This document shows, in pieces, positions 1-9,164 of a DNA stretch of 64,000 bases. The notes below the pieces were generated by a model, which did not search any database, was not told the DNA's origin, and saw only the letters and a list, made by a program, of their open reading frames with translations. A program made the translations under genes and the position numbers. The stretch covers positions 62,001 to 126,000 of the forward strand of contig NZ_JPWA01000005.1 in the NCBI RefSeq assembly GCF_003326475.1, in the 5' to 3' direction. Each line of letters begins with the position of its first letter. Position 1 is the first letter of the stretch. This stretch comes from Thalassospira xianhensis MCCC 1A02616 (GTDB lineage: Bacteria > Pseudomonadota > Alphaproteobacteria > Rhodospirillales > Thalassospiraceae).

Positions 1-63
1 CGCGGGGGGTCTCTACTGGACATTCAGGGGACCACAAATACAGGCAAAAGCAGCAAACCGTGA
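1..63 (+). CDS. lptF: C-terminal end of LptF (partial)
   Basis: An open frame enters from the left edge and ends at TGA 61-63, 12 bases before lptG. Only about 20 codons are visible, ending in a polar tail (TNTGKSSKP). In alphaproteobacteria lptF nearly always precedes lptG, and its product is the partner permease in the LptB2FG lipopolysaccharide extractor. The assignment rests on position, because the visible residues carry no diagnostic motif. Confidence 0.45.
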   Translation, partial: RGGSLLDIQGTTNTGKSSKP

Positions 64-75
64 CGAGGTTACGGT

Positions 76-1179
76 ATGAGAATCTCTCCGATCCTGACCT
101 GGTATTTTGGCAAACATGTCCTGATCTCTATTTTGGGGATTCTCGCCCTTCTCATCGGGTTAATACTGATTGGTGATACCATTGAGCTACTAAGACGCGC
201 AGGTGGCAAACCTGACGCGACGGTGAGCATTGTGTTTCAAATGGCTACCAGCAGAATCCCGTTCATGACAGAAAAGGTCCTGCCGTTTGCGGTCCTCTTC
301 GGATCAATGTTTTCGTTCTGGAAGCTGACGGGCAATCAGGAACTTGTTGTGACACGCGCGGCAGGTGTTTCCGCATGGCAGTTTTTGCTACCGCCTATCA
401 TGTGCGCTATTTTGCTAGGCTCCATTCAGGTCATGGCCCTCAATCCACTATCCTCAATATTGCTGCAACGCTACGAAACACTTGAAGCACGTTACCTTCA
501 GGGTAACAGCAGTATCATGAACCTGTCTTCGAGCGGGTTGTGGTTACGCCAAGGCACACAGGATGGCCAAGCCGTAATCTACGCACGTGAAGTGCGAGGT
601 CAGGCAACAGATCGGGTAGATTTGCGCAATGTCACCATCTTCCGGTTCGAGAATGCGGATGATTTCACGACCCGAATTGATGCCCAACGTGCCGTGCTTG
701 AGCCAGGCACATGGCATTTTTATGATGCCTGGACCTTTCACCCAGGGCAGATCAGTGAATTTTCATCGGAGCTGATGTTGCCCACCAATCTGACAGTGCG
801 AAAGATTCAGGACAGCTTTGCATCTCCAGAAACGATGTCTTTCTGGAACTTAAAGCCGTTCATCAACCTTCTGGAACGTGCTGGTTTTAATGCAACCCGA
901 CATCGCATACATTTTCACAGCTTGCTGTCGCGCCCGTTGCTGCTTTGCGCAATGGTTCTGATTGCTGCCGCATTCTGTCTTAAATTTTCTCGACGCCGCC
1001 GTGCATCTCTTGTTATCGGTGGTGGTGTCGCAACCGGTTTCATTCTTTACTTCTGTACCGATGTCATTTCAGCACTTGGCGTTTCAGGTGGAATCCCGCC
1101 TGTTCTGTCTGCATGGGCACCAGCAGGTATATCGTTGCTATTGGGAGTTTCAACCTTGCTGCATCTGGAGGATGGCTAG
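76..1179 (+). CDS. lptG: LPS export permease LptG
   Basis: Inner-membrane permease of the LptB2FG ABC transporter, which extracts lipopolysaccharide and passes it to the periplasmic bridge. The 367-residue protein has the family layout: membrane segments near residues 12-34, 60-80 and 100-120, a periplasmic beta-jellyroll region of about 170 residues, then three more membrane segments from about 290 to the C-terminus. The N-terminus (MRISPILTWYFGKHVL) is typical of LptF/LptG. It follows an apparent lptF end and is four bases upstream of lptD, so the export machinery is co-transcribed. Confidence 0.93.
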   Translation: MRISPILTWYFGKHVLISILGILALLIGLILIGDTIELLRRAGGKPDATVSIVFQMATSRIPFMTEKVLPFAVLFGSMFSFWKLTGNQELVVTRAAGVSAWQFLLPPIMCAILLGSIQVMALNPLSSILLQRYETLEARYLQGNSSIMNLSSSGLWLRQGTQDGQAVIYAREVRGQATDRVDLRNVTIFRFENADDFTTRIDAQRAVLEPGTWHFYDAWTFHPGQISEFSSELMLPTNLTVRKIQDSFASPETMSFWNLKPFINLLERAGFNATRHRIHFHSLLSRPLLLCAMVLIAAAFCLKFSRRRRASLVIGGGVATGFILYFCTDVISALGVSGGIPPVLSAWAPAGISLLLGVSTLLHLEDG

Positions 1180-1183
1180 CTGA

Positions 1184-3367
1184 ATGGCGTGTACAGGGGG
1201 AATGATAAAAAGACTGGCAACGGGGACGTTACTTGGCTGCGCATTCGCGCTGGCCGGGACGTATTCCATTGCCGCCAAAGCCCAGCAATCAGATGAAGTA
1301 ACAACCGGAAACGAAGAACAATCCAAGATTCTGTTCAGCGCCGATGAGGTTGACTATAATCGAGAATTGCAAACTGTAACCGCACGCGGAAATGTTGAAA
1401 TTTCCCGGGACGGCCGGATTTTGCTGGCCGATACAGTCAGCTATGACAGATCACAGGATGTGCTTACGGCGTCTGGCAATGTCAGCATAACCGAGCCAAC
1501 CGGCGAAGTTACATTTGCAAGCTATGTTGAACTCACGGGTGACTTCAAGGAAGGCATAGTTGAAGACATCTATGTTCTGCTTGATGAAAACACGCGCATT
1601 GCCGGAACCGGTGCGCGGCGCAGCGGCGGAAATTTCACTGAAATTGCCAAAGCCGTTTATTCTCCGTGCAAGGTTTGCGAAGACGATCCTGAAACGCCTC
1701 CTCTTTGGCGGATCAAAGCAGCACGCGTTCTTCATGACGCCAACGCCAAAACGGTCGAATACAAAGATGCCCGACTGGAATTTGCGGGAGTTCCGATTCT
1801 TTATTCGCCGTACTTCCAGCATCCTGATCCAACCGTAAAGCGCCAGTCAGGCCTTTTAGCGCCCTCCTTCGGTAGTACAAGCTATGTCGGCTCGTTCTTC
1901 GAGTTGCCCTATTACTGGGCAATTGATCCAAGCAAAGATTTGACGCTCCGTCCGATTTACACCACTGACGAAGGTCCCGTCCTTGCAAGTGAATATCGGC
2001 AACGCTTTGATAGTGGTGAAATGGATGTCGTCAGTAGCGTCACCAGCGACAATAATGATGACTGGCAGGGCCATATTGATGCCCAGGGGCGCTTTGACAT
2101 AGACGAGACATGGCGCTGGGGCTTTGATGCAGAACAGGCCTCTGAAAAAACCTATATGAACAGATATGGTTTCGGCTCGCCATCCGTACTGACATCAAAC
2201 TTGTTCACCGAAGGCTTCAGAGGCTCGAGCTATAGCCGTGTCGACGGCTATTACTTCCAAGGGTTAAAAGCCGAAGATGATAGGGATACAACTCCCATTA
2301 TTTTGCCTCATGCACAGTTTCATGGTCAAACGGCTCCCGCAAAATATGGCAGTTATACAACTCTTGACTTAGACGCTCTCTCGCTAACACGAGAAGAGGG
2401 AACAGATTCCCACCGTCTCTCGGCCAAAGCTGGCTGGGCGCTGCCGTATATAGGAACACTGGGAGACGTAACAAAACTATCGATGTCCATCCGCACAGAC
2501 AATTACATGGTTTCTGACGTGTCCCGGGATGGACAGCAAAATTATGACGGATATGCGGGCCGTATTCTTCCTTTGGCGGCTGTCGACTGGAACATGCCGT
2601 TTGTAAACAACCAAGGCAGCTATCACCATATAATCAAGCCGATGATTATGGCCGCATGGTCCCCCAATGGGGGCAATCCGGATGAGATTCCAAACGAAGA
2701 TTCCCAGTCGTTTGAATTTGATGACATCAATATTTTCTCGCATGACAGGTATAGTGGCCTTGACCGCGCCGAAGACGGCTTCAGGACCAGTTATGGCCTT
2801 GAATGGGGCGTTTACGGGGAAGAAGGTGGTTATACCAGTGCAATGTTCGGGCAAAGCTATCGCGCCAATAAAGGTGACACCTTCGCAGAAGGAACCGGCC
2901 TTGAGGATCATCTATCAGACTATGTCGGTCGGGTAACTGTTGCCCCCAACGAATATGTCGATTTAACCTACCGTTACCGCCTCGATAACGAGGATTTCTC
3001 GACACGTCGGAACCAGGTATCAGCAGGTTTAGGTGAGAAGAAAACTTTGCGCCTTAATCTTGACTATGTTCATTTTTCCGAGGACGCCGGTACGGATGAA
3101 TTCGGGCAGCGTGAAGAGGTTTACTTCCGTGCTGAACGCCAGTTCAGTGAATTCTGGTCGGGAATGGCTTACAGTCGTTATGATCTTGATCAGAACGATC
3201 CTCTTGAATACGGTTTCGGCTTTGTTTACGAAGACGAATGCTTCGTGTTTGACGGTCGGGTTAGAAGGACGTTCTACGAAGATCAGGATCTTGGTCAGTC
3301 GGATGAGATTCTTTTCCGACTGGTATTCAAAACACTTGGCGAATTTGCGTCAGCAGCCGGATTATAA
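1184..3367 (+). CDS. lptD: LPS-assembly outer membrane protein LptD
   Basis: Outer-membrane beta-barrel that inserts lipopolysaccharide into the outer leaflet. Residues 1-34 form a signal peptide. An OstA/LptA-like jellyroll follows at about 45-150 (SADEVDYNRELQTVTARGNV), then the LptD barrel. The motif PYYWAIDPSKDLTLRPIY near residue 240 is a family hallmark. CKVCEDD near residue 165 supplies a close cysteine pair. ATG 1184 has GGAGGA about 11 bases upstream. ATG 1202, in frame, gives a shorter leader, but its purine run touches the codon, so I keep 1184. At 727 residues it is of normal size for the group. Confidence 0.93.
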   Translation: MACTGGMIKRLATGTLLGCAFALAGTYSIAAKAQQSDEVTTGNEEQSKILFSADEVDYNRELQTVTARGNVEISRDGRILLADTVSYDRSQDVLTASGNVSITEPTGEVTFASYVELTGDFKEGIVEDIYVLLDENTRIAGTGARRSGGNFTEIAKAVYSPCKVCEDDPETPPLWRIKAARVLHDANAKTVEYKDARLEFAGVPILYSPYFQHPDPTVKRQSGLLAPSFGSTSYVGSFFELPYYWAIDPSKDLTLRPIYTTDEGPVLASEYRQRFDSGEMDVVSSVTSDNNDDWQGHIDAQGRFDIDETWRWGFDAEQASEKTYMNRYGFGSPSVLTSNLFTEGFRGSSYSRVDGYYFQGLKAEDDRDTTPIILPHAQFHGQTAPAKYGSYTTLDLDALSLTREEGTDSHRLSAKAGWALPYIGTLGDVTKLSMSIRTDNYMVSDVSRDGQQNYDGYAGRILPLAAVDWNMPFVNNQGSYHHIIKPMIMAAWSPNGGNPDEIPNEDSQSFEFDDINIFSHDRYSGLDRAEDGFRTSYGLEWGVYGEEGGYTSAMFGQSYRANKGDTFAEGTGLEDHLSDYVGRVTVAPNEYVDLTYRYRLDNEDFSTRRNQVSAGLGEKKTLRLNLDYVHFSEDAGTDEFGQREEVYFRAERQFSEFWSGMAYSRYDLDQNDPLEYGFGFVYEDECFVFDGRVRRTFYEDQDLGQSDEILFRLVFKTLGEFASAAGL

Positions 3368-3379
3368 GGCAGTACAGCT

Positions 3380-4651
3380 TTGCATATCACCAGACTCTCC
3401 CATCTCGTCGCAGCAATTGCTGTTGTGCTTTTCTCCGTTGTTTCAATTTCGACAGCGCGAGCTCAAAGCACCATAGGCGTTGCAGCTGTCGTCAACGATG
3501 CTCCGATTTCGGTGGTGGACCTGGTCGAACGTATCAAGCTTGTAGCCGCCTCTTCAAACATCCCGATGAGCCCGCAACGCAGTCAGGAAATGGCACCGCA
3601 AATCTTGCAGCAGCTAATTAACGAGAAGCTACAACTGCAGGAAGCAGAACGTCGTGGTTTTGAAGTAACCGACGCGGACATTGATCGGGCCAAAAACCTG
3701 ATCGAACAAAATTCGGGATTGCCACCCGGCGGACTGGACCAGTTTCTGGCTCAGAATGGTATCGCAACGGAAACCATCCGAAATCAAATCCGTCCACAAA
3801 TTGCATGGCAGAAACTTCTGGGTTCAATGCGCCGCGAAATCCAGATTTCCGATACCGAGATTGATGACAATCTTGAACGTATTCGTAGCAACCAGGGAAA
3901 ACCACGCAACAATGTTCAGGAAATTTTCCTGCCTGTTGACAATCCCCAGGATGAGACAAAAGTTTATCAGAACGCCCGCGAAGTGATCCGGGCTTTGGAA
4001 CAGGGAGCCAACTTTGGCGGCCTTGCGCGGCAGTTTTCGGCCAGTTCCAGTGCGGCAAACGGTGGTAACCTTGGCTGGCTTTATTCCGGCGAAATGGCCG
4101 GAGAATTGCAGCAAGCCGTCAATCAGATGCAGCCCGGTGATGTGAGCGATCCAATCAGAACCATTCGCGGATATTACATCCTGAAATTGCTTGATCGTCG
4201 CCGGGGTGATGCCAATGCCCTGACAGATGTTCGACTTGATCTTTACCAGTTGTTTGTCCCGATTGCGGCCAACACCCCGCAGGATGAAGTAAATACCAAA
4301 CTCGGTATCCTGCAAAATGCAAAAGAGAACGCCGATAGCTGTCAGTCACTGGCTAATGTTGCAGTTGATCTCGGATCGGAAATGAGTGGTAAAACCGAAG
4401 GCATTTCTCCAAATGACCTCGCCGGTCCGGTAAGAAATGCGGTTGTAAACTTGGACAAAGGCGGTATCTCCAACCTGATCAAGGTAGACGGTGGTGCGCT
4501 CCTTGTTATGGTCTGTGACAAATCCGAAGAAAGTACGCTTCCGGACAGGGAAAACATCCGCGAACGCCTTGAAATGGAACGCCTCGAAATCCTTGCGCGC
4601 CGCAAACTGCGCGAATTGCGCCGCAATGCGTTTATCGATATCCGGATGTGA
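3380..4651 (+). CDS. surA: Periplasmic peptidyl-prolyl isomerase and chaperone SurA
   Basis: Chaperone for outer-membrane proteins, LptD included. The protein has 423 residues: a signal peptide (about 1-28, ending ARA-QS), a SurA N-terminal helical domain (about 30-165), one recognisable parvulin domain (about 175-270, with GGNLGWLYSGEM and GYYILKLLDRR), and a degenerate second parvulin-like region. The start is TTG at 3380, since no ATG lies suitably upstream and the signal peptide begins there. It is 12 bases after lptD and runs into pdxA, as in many proteobacteria. Confidence 0.9.
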   Translation: MHITRLSHLVAAIAVVLFSVVSISTARAQSTIGVAAVVNDAPISVVDLVERIKLVAASSNIPMSPQRSQEMAPQILQQLINEKLQLQEAERRGFEVTDADIDRAKNLIEQNSGLPPGGLDQFLAQNGIATETIRNQIRPQIAWQKLLGSMRREIQISDTEIDDNLERIRSNQGKPRNNVQEIFLPVDNPQDETKVYQNAREVIRALEQGANFGGLARQFSASSSAANGGNLGWLYSGEMAGELQQAVNQMQPGDVSDPIRTIRGYYILKLLDRRRGDANALTDVRLDLYQLFVPIAANTPQDEVNTKLGILQNAKENADSCQSLANVAVDLGSEMSGKTEGISPNDLAGPVRNAVVNLDKGGISNLIKVDGGALLVMVCDKSEESTLPDRENIRERLEMERLEILARRKLRELRRNAFIDIRM

Positions 4652-4671
4652 TCCGGAAAGGACGCAAGCCT

Positions 4672-5703
4672 ATGAGCGATATCAAGCCGATTGCAATGAC
4701 ACTGGGCGAACCGGGCGGAATAGGACCGGAGCTCGCCATAAAGGCATGGCTTGCGCGCGCAGAACATAATCTGCCGCCGTTTTTTATTCTGAGTCCCAAG
4801 ATAATCATGGATCAAACCACCGAAGCTCTGGGGCTGCAGGTAAAAACCAAGGTGATAGACGAAGTCAGCCAAACAGGTAAGTTCTTTGAGGACGCCCTTC
4901 CGGTTTTTGAAATTCCCGGTAACGGTGAGGATATCAAGCCGGGAACGGCATCCAGCAAAACGGCATCTATTGTAATAGACAGCATTATCCATGGTGTTAA
5001 CCTGACACGATCAGGAACGGCAAGTGCTGTCGTGACCAACCCGATCCAGAAAAGTGTACTTTATCAGGCTGGCTTCAACCATCCCGGCCATACCGAATTT
5101 CTGGCAGAGCTTTCAGGCCCGGGTACCATCCCCGTTATGATGTTGGCCAATAGTCAATTGCGCGTCGTACCGATGACAATTCACATCGCCCTGTCCGAGG
5201 TTCCAAAACAACTGACCGCTGAGATAATCAAACAATTGGTTCGCATCACGACAGCGTCGTTGCAACGGGATTTAGGATTGAAGAAACCGAGGCTAGCCAT
5301 TGCCGGCTTAAACCCGCATGCGGGTGAAGACGGATCGATGGGAGATGAAGAAATCAAGGTCATACGCCCTGCAATTATGGAATTGCGGGATGAGGGCTTC
5401 GATGTTGTGGGCCCCCTGCCCGCCGATACCATGTTCCATGCCGAAGCACGTGCAAACTACGATGTCGCCCTATGTCCCTATCATGATCAGGCTTTGATTC
5501 CGGTCAAAACGCTTGATTTCCATGGTGGTGTGAACGTCACGCTCGGATTGCCCTTCATCAGAACTTCCCCGGATCATGGAACGGCTCTTGATATCGCAGG
5601 CAAAGGCATTGCACGACCGGACAGCCTGATCGCTGCCATCAAAATGGCGGCGGACATGGCACGAAAACGAGCAGCCGGCAATGCCGCCTCACAAGGAGCC
5701 TGA
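4672..5703 (+). CDS. pdxA: 4-hydroxythreonine-4-phosphate dehydrogenase PdxA
   Basis: Oxidises 4-phosphohydroxy-L-threonine in pyridoxal 5'-phosphate synthesis (DXP-dependent route). Family motifs are present: TLGEPGGIGPE at the N-terminus, the metal-site histidine in NHPGHTEFLAEL, NPHAGEDG, and YHDQALIPVK near the C-terminus. An upstream GTG at 4648 overlaps the surA stop. ATG 4672 is preferred because GGAAAGGA lies 10 bases before it and the family N-terminus starts there. This gives 343 residues, normal for PdxA. rsmA follows after four bases. Confidence 0.93.
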   Translation: MSDIKPIAMTLGEPGGIGPELAIKAWLARAEHNLPPFFILSPKIIMDQTTEALGLQVKTKVIDEVSQTGKFFEDALPVFEIPGNGEDIKPGTASSKTASIVIDSIIHGVNLTRSGTASAVVTNPIQKSVLYQAGFNHPGHTEFLAELSGPGTIPVMMLANSQLRVVPMTIHIALSEVPKQLTAEIIKQLVRITTASLQRDLGLKKPRLAIAGLNPHAGEDGSMGDEEIKVIRPAIMELRDEGFDVVGPLPADTMFHAEARANYDVALCPYHDQALIPVKTLDFHGGVNVTLGLPFIRTSPDHGTALDIAGKGIARPDSLIAAIKMAADMARKRAAGNAASQGA

Positions 5704-5707
5704 CATC

Positions 5708-6574
5708 GTGTCAGACCAGAAAAATGAAACCGCCAACCTTGCAAATGACGGCCTCCCGCCCTTGCGCGACGTCATTGCAACACATGGTCTATCGGCACAA
5801 AAAAAGTTCGGCCAGAATTTCCTTTTTGATCTCAACCTGACCGGCCGGATCGCACGTGCAGCAGCCCCCCTGGATGACGCAACGGTAATTGAAGTCGGTC
5901 CCGGTCCTGGTGGTCTGACGCGTGCATTGCTTTATCATGGCGCAAAGAACTTGACGGTTATCGAACGTGATCCCCGTTGCCAACCGGTTCTTGAACAAAT
6001 CAGCAATCACTATCCAGGTGCGCTTCATGTAATAGATGGGGATGCGCTTGACGTCGATGTTACGTCACTTGGCCCGGCTCCGCGAAAGATTGTCGCCAAC
6101 CTTCCCTATAACGTGGGCACTCAACTTTTGTTGGGCTGGCTGATGCAGATTGACCAGTTTGCCAGTCTGACCTTGATGTTCCAGAAAGAGGTTGCAGAAC
6201 GTGTTGTTGCAGCCCCGAAAAGAAAAGCCTATGGCCGTCTTTCCGTCCTGTGCCAGTACCTGTGTGACTGCCAGATACTGTTCGATGTCCACCGCAGTGC
6301 ATTTACCCCGCCACCCAAGGTAACCTCTGCCGTCGTTCAACTGCGGCCGAAAACAGATCGGGAGCAAGCTGTAAATCTTGTCAGCCTCGGCAAGATCACA
6401 CAAGCAGCCTTCGGCCAAAGACGCAAGATGCTGCGCGCCAGCCTGAAAACATTGAATGTTGATGTCGGAATATTATTGGAGCGTGCACAAATCACCGAAA
6501 CTGTGCGCGCCGAAGAACTAGGTGTTGCCGATTTTGTTCGGCTGACACTCGTTCACGACGAAATGGCGGCCTGA
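5708..6574 (+). CDS. rsmA: 16S rRNA dimethyladenosine transferase RsmA (KsgA)
   Basis: Dimethylates the two adjacent adenosines near the 3' end of 16S rRNA, a late check in 30S assembly. Visible motifs are the SAM-binding VIEVGPGPGGLTRALL, the acidic end of strand 2 in VIERD, the catalytic NLPYNV, and KKFGQNFLFD at the N-terminus. GTG 5708 is chosen because AAGGAG lies nine bases upstream; an ATG at 5681 is inside pdxA and lacks a binding site. The predicted length is 288 residues. It is the last gene of the lpt-surA-pdxA string and meets gmk tail to tail. Confidence 0.92.
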   Translation: MSDQKNETANLANDGLPPLRDVIATHGLSAQKKFGQNFLFDLNLTGRIARAAAPLDDATVIEVGPGPGGLTRALLYHGAKNLTVIERDPRCQPVLEQISNHYPGALHVIDGDALDVDVTSLGPAPRKIVANLPYNVGTQLLLGWLMQIDQFASLTLMFQKEVAERVVAAPKRKAYGRLSVLCQYLCDCQILFDVHRSAFTPPPKVTSAVVQLRPKTDREQAVNLVSLGKITQAAFGQRRKMLRASLKTLNVDVGILLERAQITETVRAEELGVADFVRLTLVHDEMAA

Positions 6575-6596
6575 ACGGACGGCCATTTTTCCTTCA

Positions 6597-7229
6597 TCAA
6601 TCCGTGAGGAGCTTTTTAACGAACCTCGGCAATTGGGATTGGCGTTCACGTTTTACGCGCTCTGCACCAATGATGTGTTGAACATCGGCAAGACAGCGAT
6701 CCAGATCATCGTTGATCAGAACATAGTCAAATTCTTCCCAATGGCTGATTTCGGCGCCGGCCTTTGCCATACGTTTCATGATAACATCGTCGGCATCCTG
6801 CCCGCGGTCACGAAGACGTCGTTCAAGCTCGGCCGACGACGGTGGTAGGATAAAGACAGAAACAACATCATCCCCCCCCTTCTCGCGTATCTGCCGTGCG
6901 CCCTGCCAATCAATATCAAACAGAACGTCGTGCCCGTCCGAAAGCGCCTGTTCGACCGGACCGCTTGGCGTGCCGTAATAATTGCCAAACACTTCGGCCC
7001 ATTCCAGCAATTCGTCATCAGCAATCATATGCTTGAAGGCATCAACGGATTTGAAGAAATAATGAATGCCCTCTTCCTCGCCCGGACGTGCCGCACGTGT
7101 TGTTGCAGAAACCGAAAGTGAAATCTGGCTATCCTTTTCCAGAAGCTGACGCGTGATTGTGGTTTTCCCTGCCCCGGAGGGTGCACAGAACACCAGCATA
7201 ACACCACGACGTTTTGCCTGATCCGTCAT
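6597..7229 (-). CDS. gmk: Guanylate kinase
   Basis: Phosphorylates GMP to GDP. The P-loop APSGAGKTT is at residues 16-24. The GMP-binding region follows (SATTRAARPGEEEGIHYFF), as does DIDWQGARQIR. ATG 7229 is chosen over an upstream alternative at 7250 because AAGGA lies seven bases before it and yicC stops just upstream at 7240. The length, 210 residues, is standard. yicC-gmk is a common alphaproteobacterial pair. Confidence 0.95.
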   Translation of the reverse strand: MTDQAKRRGVMLVFCAPSGAGKTTITRQLLEKDSQISLSVSATTRAARPGEEEGIHYFFKSVDAFKHMIADDELLEWAEVFGNYYGTPSGPVEQALSDGHDVLFDIDWQGARQIREKGGDDVVSVFILPPSSAELERRLRDRGQDADDVIMKRMAKAGAEISHWEEFDYVLINDDLDRCLADVQHIIGAERVKRERQSQLPRFVKKLLTD

Positions 7230-7239
7230 CGGGGTATCC

Positions 7240-8124
7240 TTATTCAACATTCTGAACCTGCTCGCGGAGCTGATCGATGATCACCCTCAATTCCATTCCA
7301 CAATTAGTCAGTTCTATATCGTTCGCCTTGGAACACAATGTATTGGCCTCGCGATTGAACTCCTGACACTGGAAATCAAGCTTGCGGCCAATTGCACCGC
7401 CTTTTTTGACCATGTCACGTGCTGCGACGATATGGGCCTTCAGCCGGTCAATCTCCTCCCGGACATCCGCCTTGGTCGCAAGCAGCGCCGCTTCCTGATG
7501 AAGCCGTTCGGGGTCGAATTTTCCGGCTTCCATCAACTCGTCGATCTGGCGTTTGAGCTTTGTCTTGATCGCGTCGCTTCGAACCGATGCGCAGCTCTCC
7601 GCCCGCAGAACAGTTTCTTCGATACGATCAATATGACCGCGCAACATTTCATCAAGCTTAGCGCCTTCTTCGGCGCGATGGGCTTCCATTTGCTCAAGCG
7701 CCTCACCAAAACTTTTGAGGATTGCAGCATCAAGTGTTTCGCGACTGTCGTCGTCTTCCTGCTGTTCAACGGCTTCAAGCACACCGCGCACATTCATCAG
7801 ATCAGCTATGGTGCCGGCCGAAAGACTGCTGGCACGGTCAAACTCTTCAGCCAGAGCAACCAGTTCAGCAAGCAGATCCCTATTGATACGATAGGCACTG
7901 CTTTCTCCGGGACGTACAACATTTAATGTTACGCCCATATTGCCCCGTTTGAACCGCTTGGAGATTGCTTCACGTACCGTTGGCTCCAGACGTTCAAAAC
8001 CGCCATTAAGGCGAGTACGAACGTCCAGCCCCTTGCCATTGACACTGCGCAACTCCCAGGTCCAGCCAAAGCCTTCTGCACCACCATCCGTGCGGGCAAA
8101 CCCGGTCATGCTTGATATGGTCAT
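7240..8124 (-). CDS. yicC: YicC/YloC family endoribonuclease
   Basis: Member of the YicC family (N-terminal YicC domain and C-terminal DUF1732), reported as an endoribonuclease in Escherichia coli. The diagnostic N-terminus SSMTGFAR and the C-terminal GGAIGRKLDFQCQEFNRE with TLCSKAND are both present. The length is 294 residues. The gene ends 11 bases before gmk, so the two are likely one transcript. In many alphaproteobacteria mltG lies directly upstream; here an opposite-strand SDR gene lies between. Confidence 0.9.
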   Translation of the reverse strand: MTISSMTGFARTDGGAEGFGWTWELRSVNGKGLDVRTRLNGGFERLEPTVREAISKRFKRGNMGVTLNVVRPGESSAYRINRDLLAELVALAEEFDRASSLSAGTIADLMNVRGVLEAVEQQEDDDSRETLDAAILKSFGEALEQMEAHRAEEGAKLDEMLRGHIDRIEETVLRAESCASVRSDAIKTKLKRQIDELMEAGKFDPERLHQEAALLATKADVREEIDRLKAHIVAARDMVKKGGAIGRKLDFQCQEFNREANTLCSKANDIELTNCGMELRVIIDQLREQVQNVE

Positions 8125-8314
8125 ATTCTTGTCCAGTCTGAATTGTCGGTTGCCCGTTTATAACGGTTGTGCCCCGACGCGCCAAGGGATTGTCGTTTGA
8201 GGATAGATCATCAAGACAGACAGTTATTGCCCGCATTTCATAATGCTGCCCTAATGCTGTCTCATGTTCCGCCCAAACAATCCGGAACATCGTCCAACAG
8301 GATCACGAGCAACC

Positions 8315-9142
8315 ATGTCACTACAATACCACGCCATCCTGATTACCGGTGCCAGCTCGGGCATCGGGGCCGCACTTGCCCGCCATTATGCCCGCACCGG
8401 GGTTACCCTTTTCATCAGCGGCCGCGATCAAACACGCTTGAAACTTGTCGAAAATGAATGCCGGGCGGCCGGTGCAAACGTATTTGCCGACGTGCTTGAT
8501 GTAACCGAGCGCGAAACGATGGCGGAATATGTCACTAAGTGTGATCAGATCACACCGCTTAGCCTGATTGTCGCCAATGCAGGTATTTCCGCCGGAACCG
8601 GTAGCGAGGGTGAAGACCCCGATCAGGTCCGCGATATTTTTGCAACCAACGTCGCCGGAGTGCTGAACACGATTGATCCTGCCCTCGTCTTCATGTCCGG
8701 ACGCGGGCACGGCCAGATTGCCCTGGTTTCGTCGCAGGCATCATGGCGAGGGCTGCCATCCGCACCGGCCTACTGTGCCAGCAAGGCGGCGGTAAGAACC
8801 TATGGCGAAGGACTGCGCGGTGCGCTTGCGCCCTTCGGGATCAAGGTCAACGTGATTTGCCCGGGCTTTGTAAAAAGCCGTATCACTGATGCCAACGATT
8901 TCCCGATGCCTTTCTTCATGCAGGCCGACAAAGCCGCCATCAAGATTGATAAAGGACTGTCAAAGAACAAGGGAATGATCGCCTTTCCCTGGCAGATGAA
9001 TATCCTGATTGGTGTTTTGAAGATGATGCCGCAATCCATACTCGATCTTGCTGCTTCGCGTATTCCACGCAAGGCGTCAAAAACCGAAATACGTCAAAGA
9101 CTGGCGTCGCCAAACAGCCAACAGTCACAACAGCGCCAGTAA
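8315..9142 (+). CDS. Short-chain dehydrogenase/reductase (SDR)
   Basis: Classical SDR oxidoreductase with a Rossmann fold. The NAD(P)-binding motif TGASSGIG is near residues 9-16, NAG near residue 90, and the catalytic Ser and YxxxK in VSSQASW and YCASK near 155. The substrate cannot be told from sequence. ATG 8315 is preferred to ATG 8264 because the fold begins right after it; the ribosome site is weak in both cases. At 275 residues it has a C-terminal tail with weak hydrophobic character. It lies on the opposite strand between yicC and mltG, ending 23 bases from mltG tail to tail. Confidence 0.85.
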   Translation: MSLQYHAILITGASSGIGAALARHYARTGVTLFISGRDQTRLKLVENECRAAGANVFADVLDVTERETMAEYVTKCDQITPLSLIVANAGISAGTGSEGEDPDQVRDIFATNVAGVLNTIDPALVFMSGRGHGQIALVSSQASWRGLPSAPAYCASKAAVRTYGEGLRGALAPFGIKVNVICPGFVKSRITDANDFPMPFFMQADKAAIKIDKGLSKNKGMIAFPWQMNILIGVLKMMPQSILDLAASRIPRKASKTEIRQRLASPNSQQSQQRQ

Positions 9143-9164
9143 TCGCCAAAAACGACAAAGCAGC

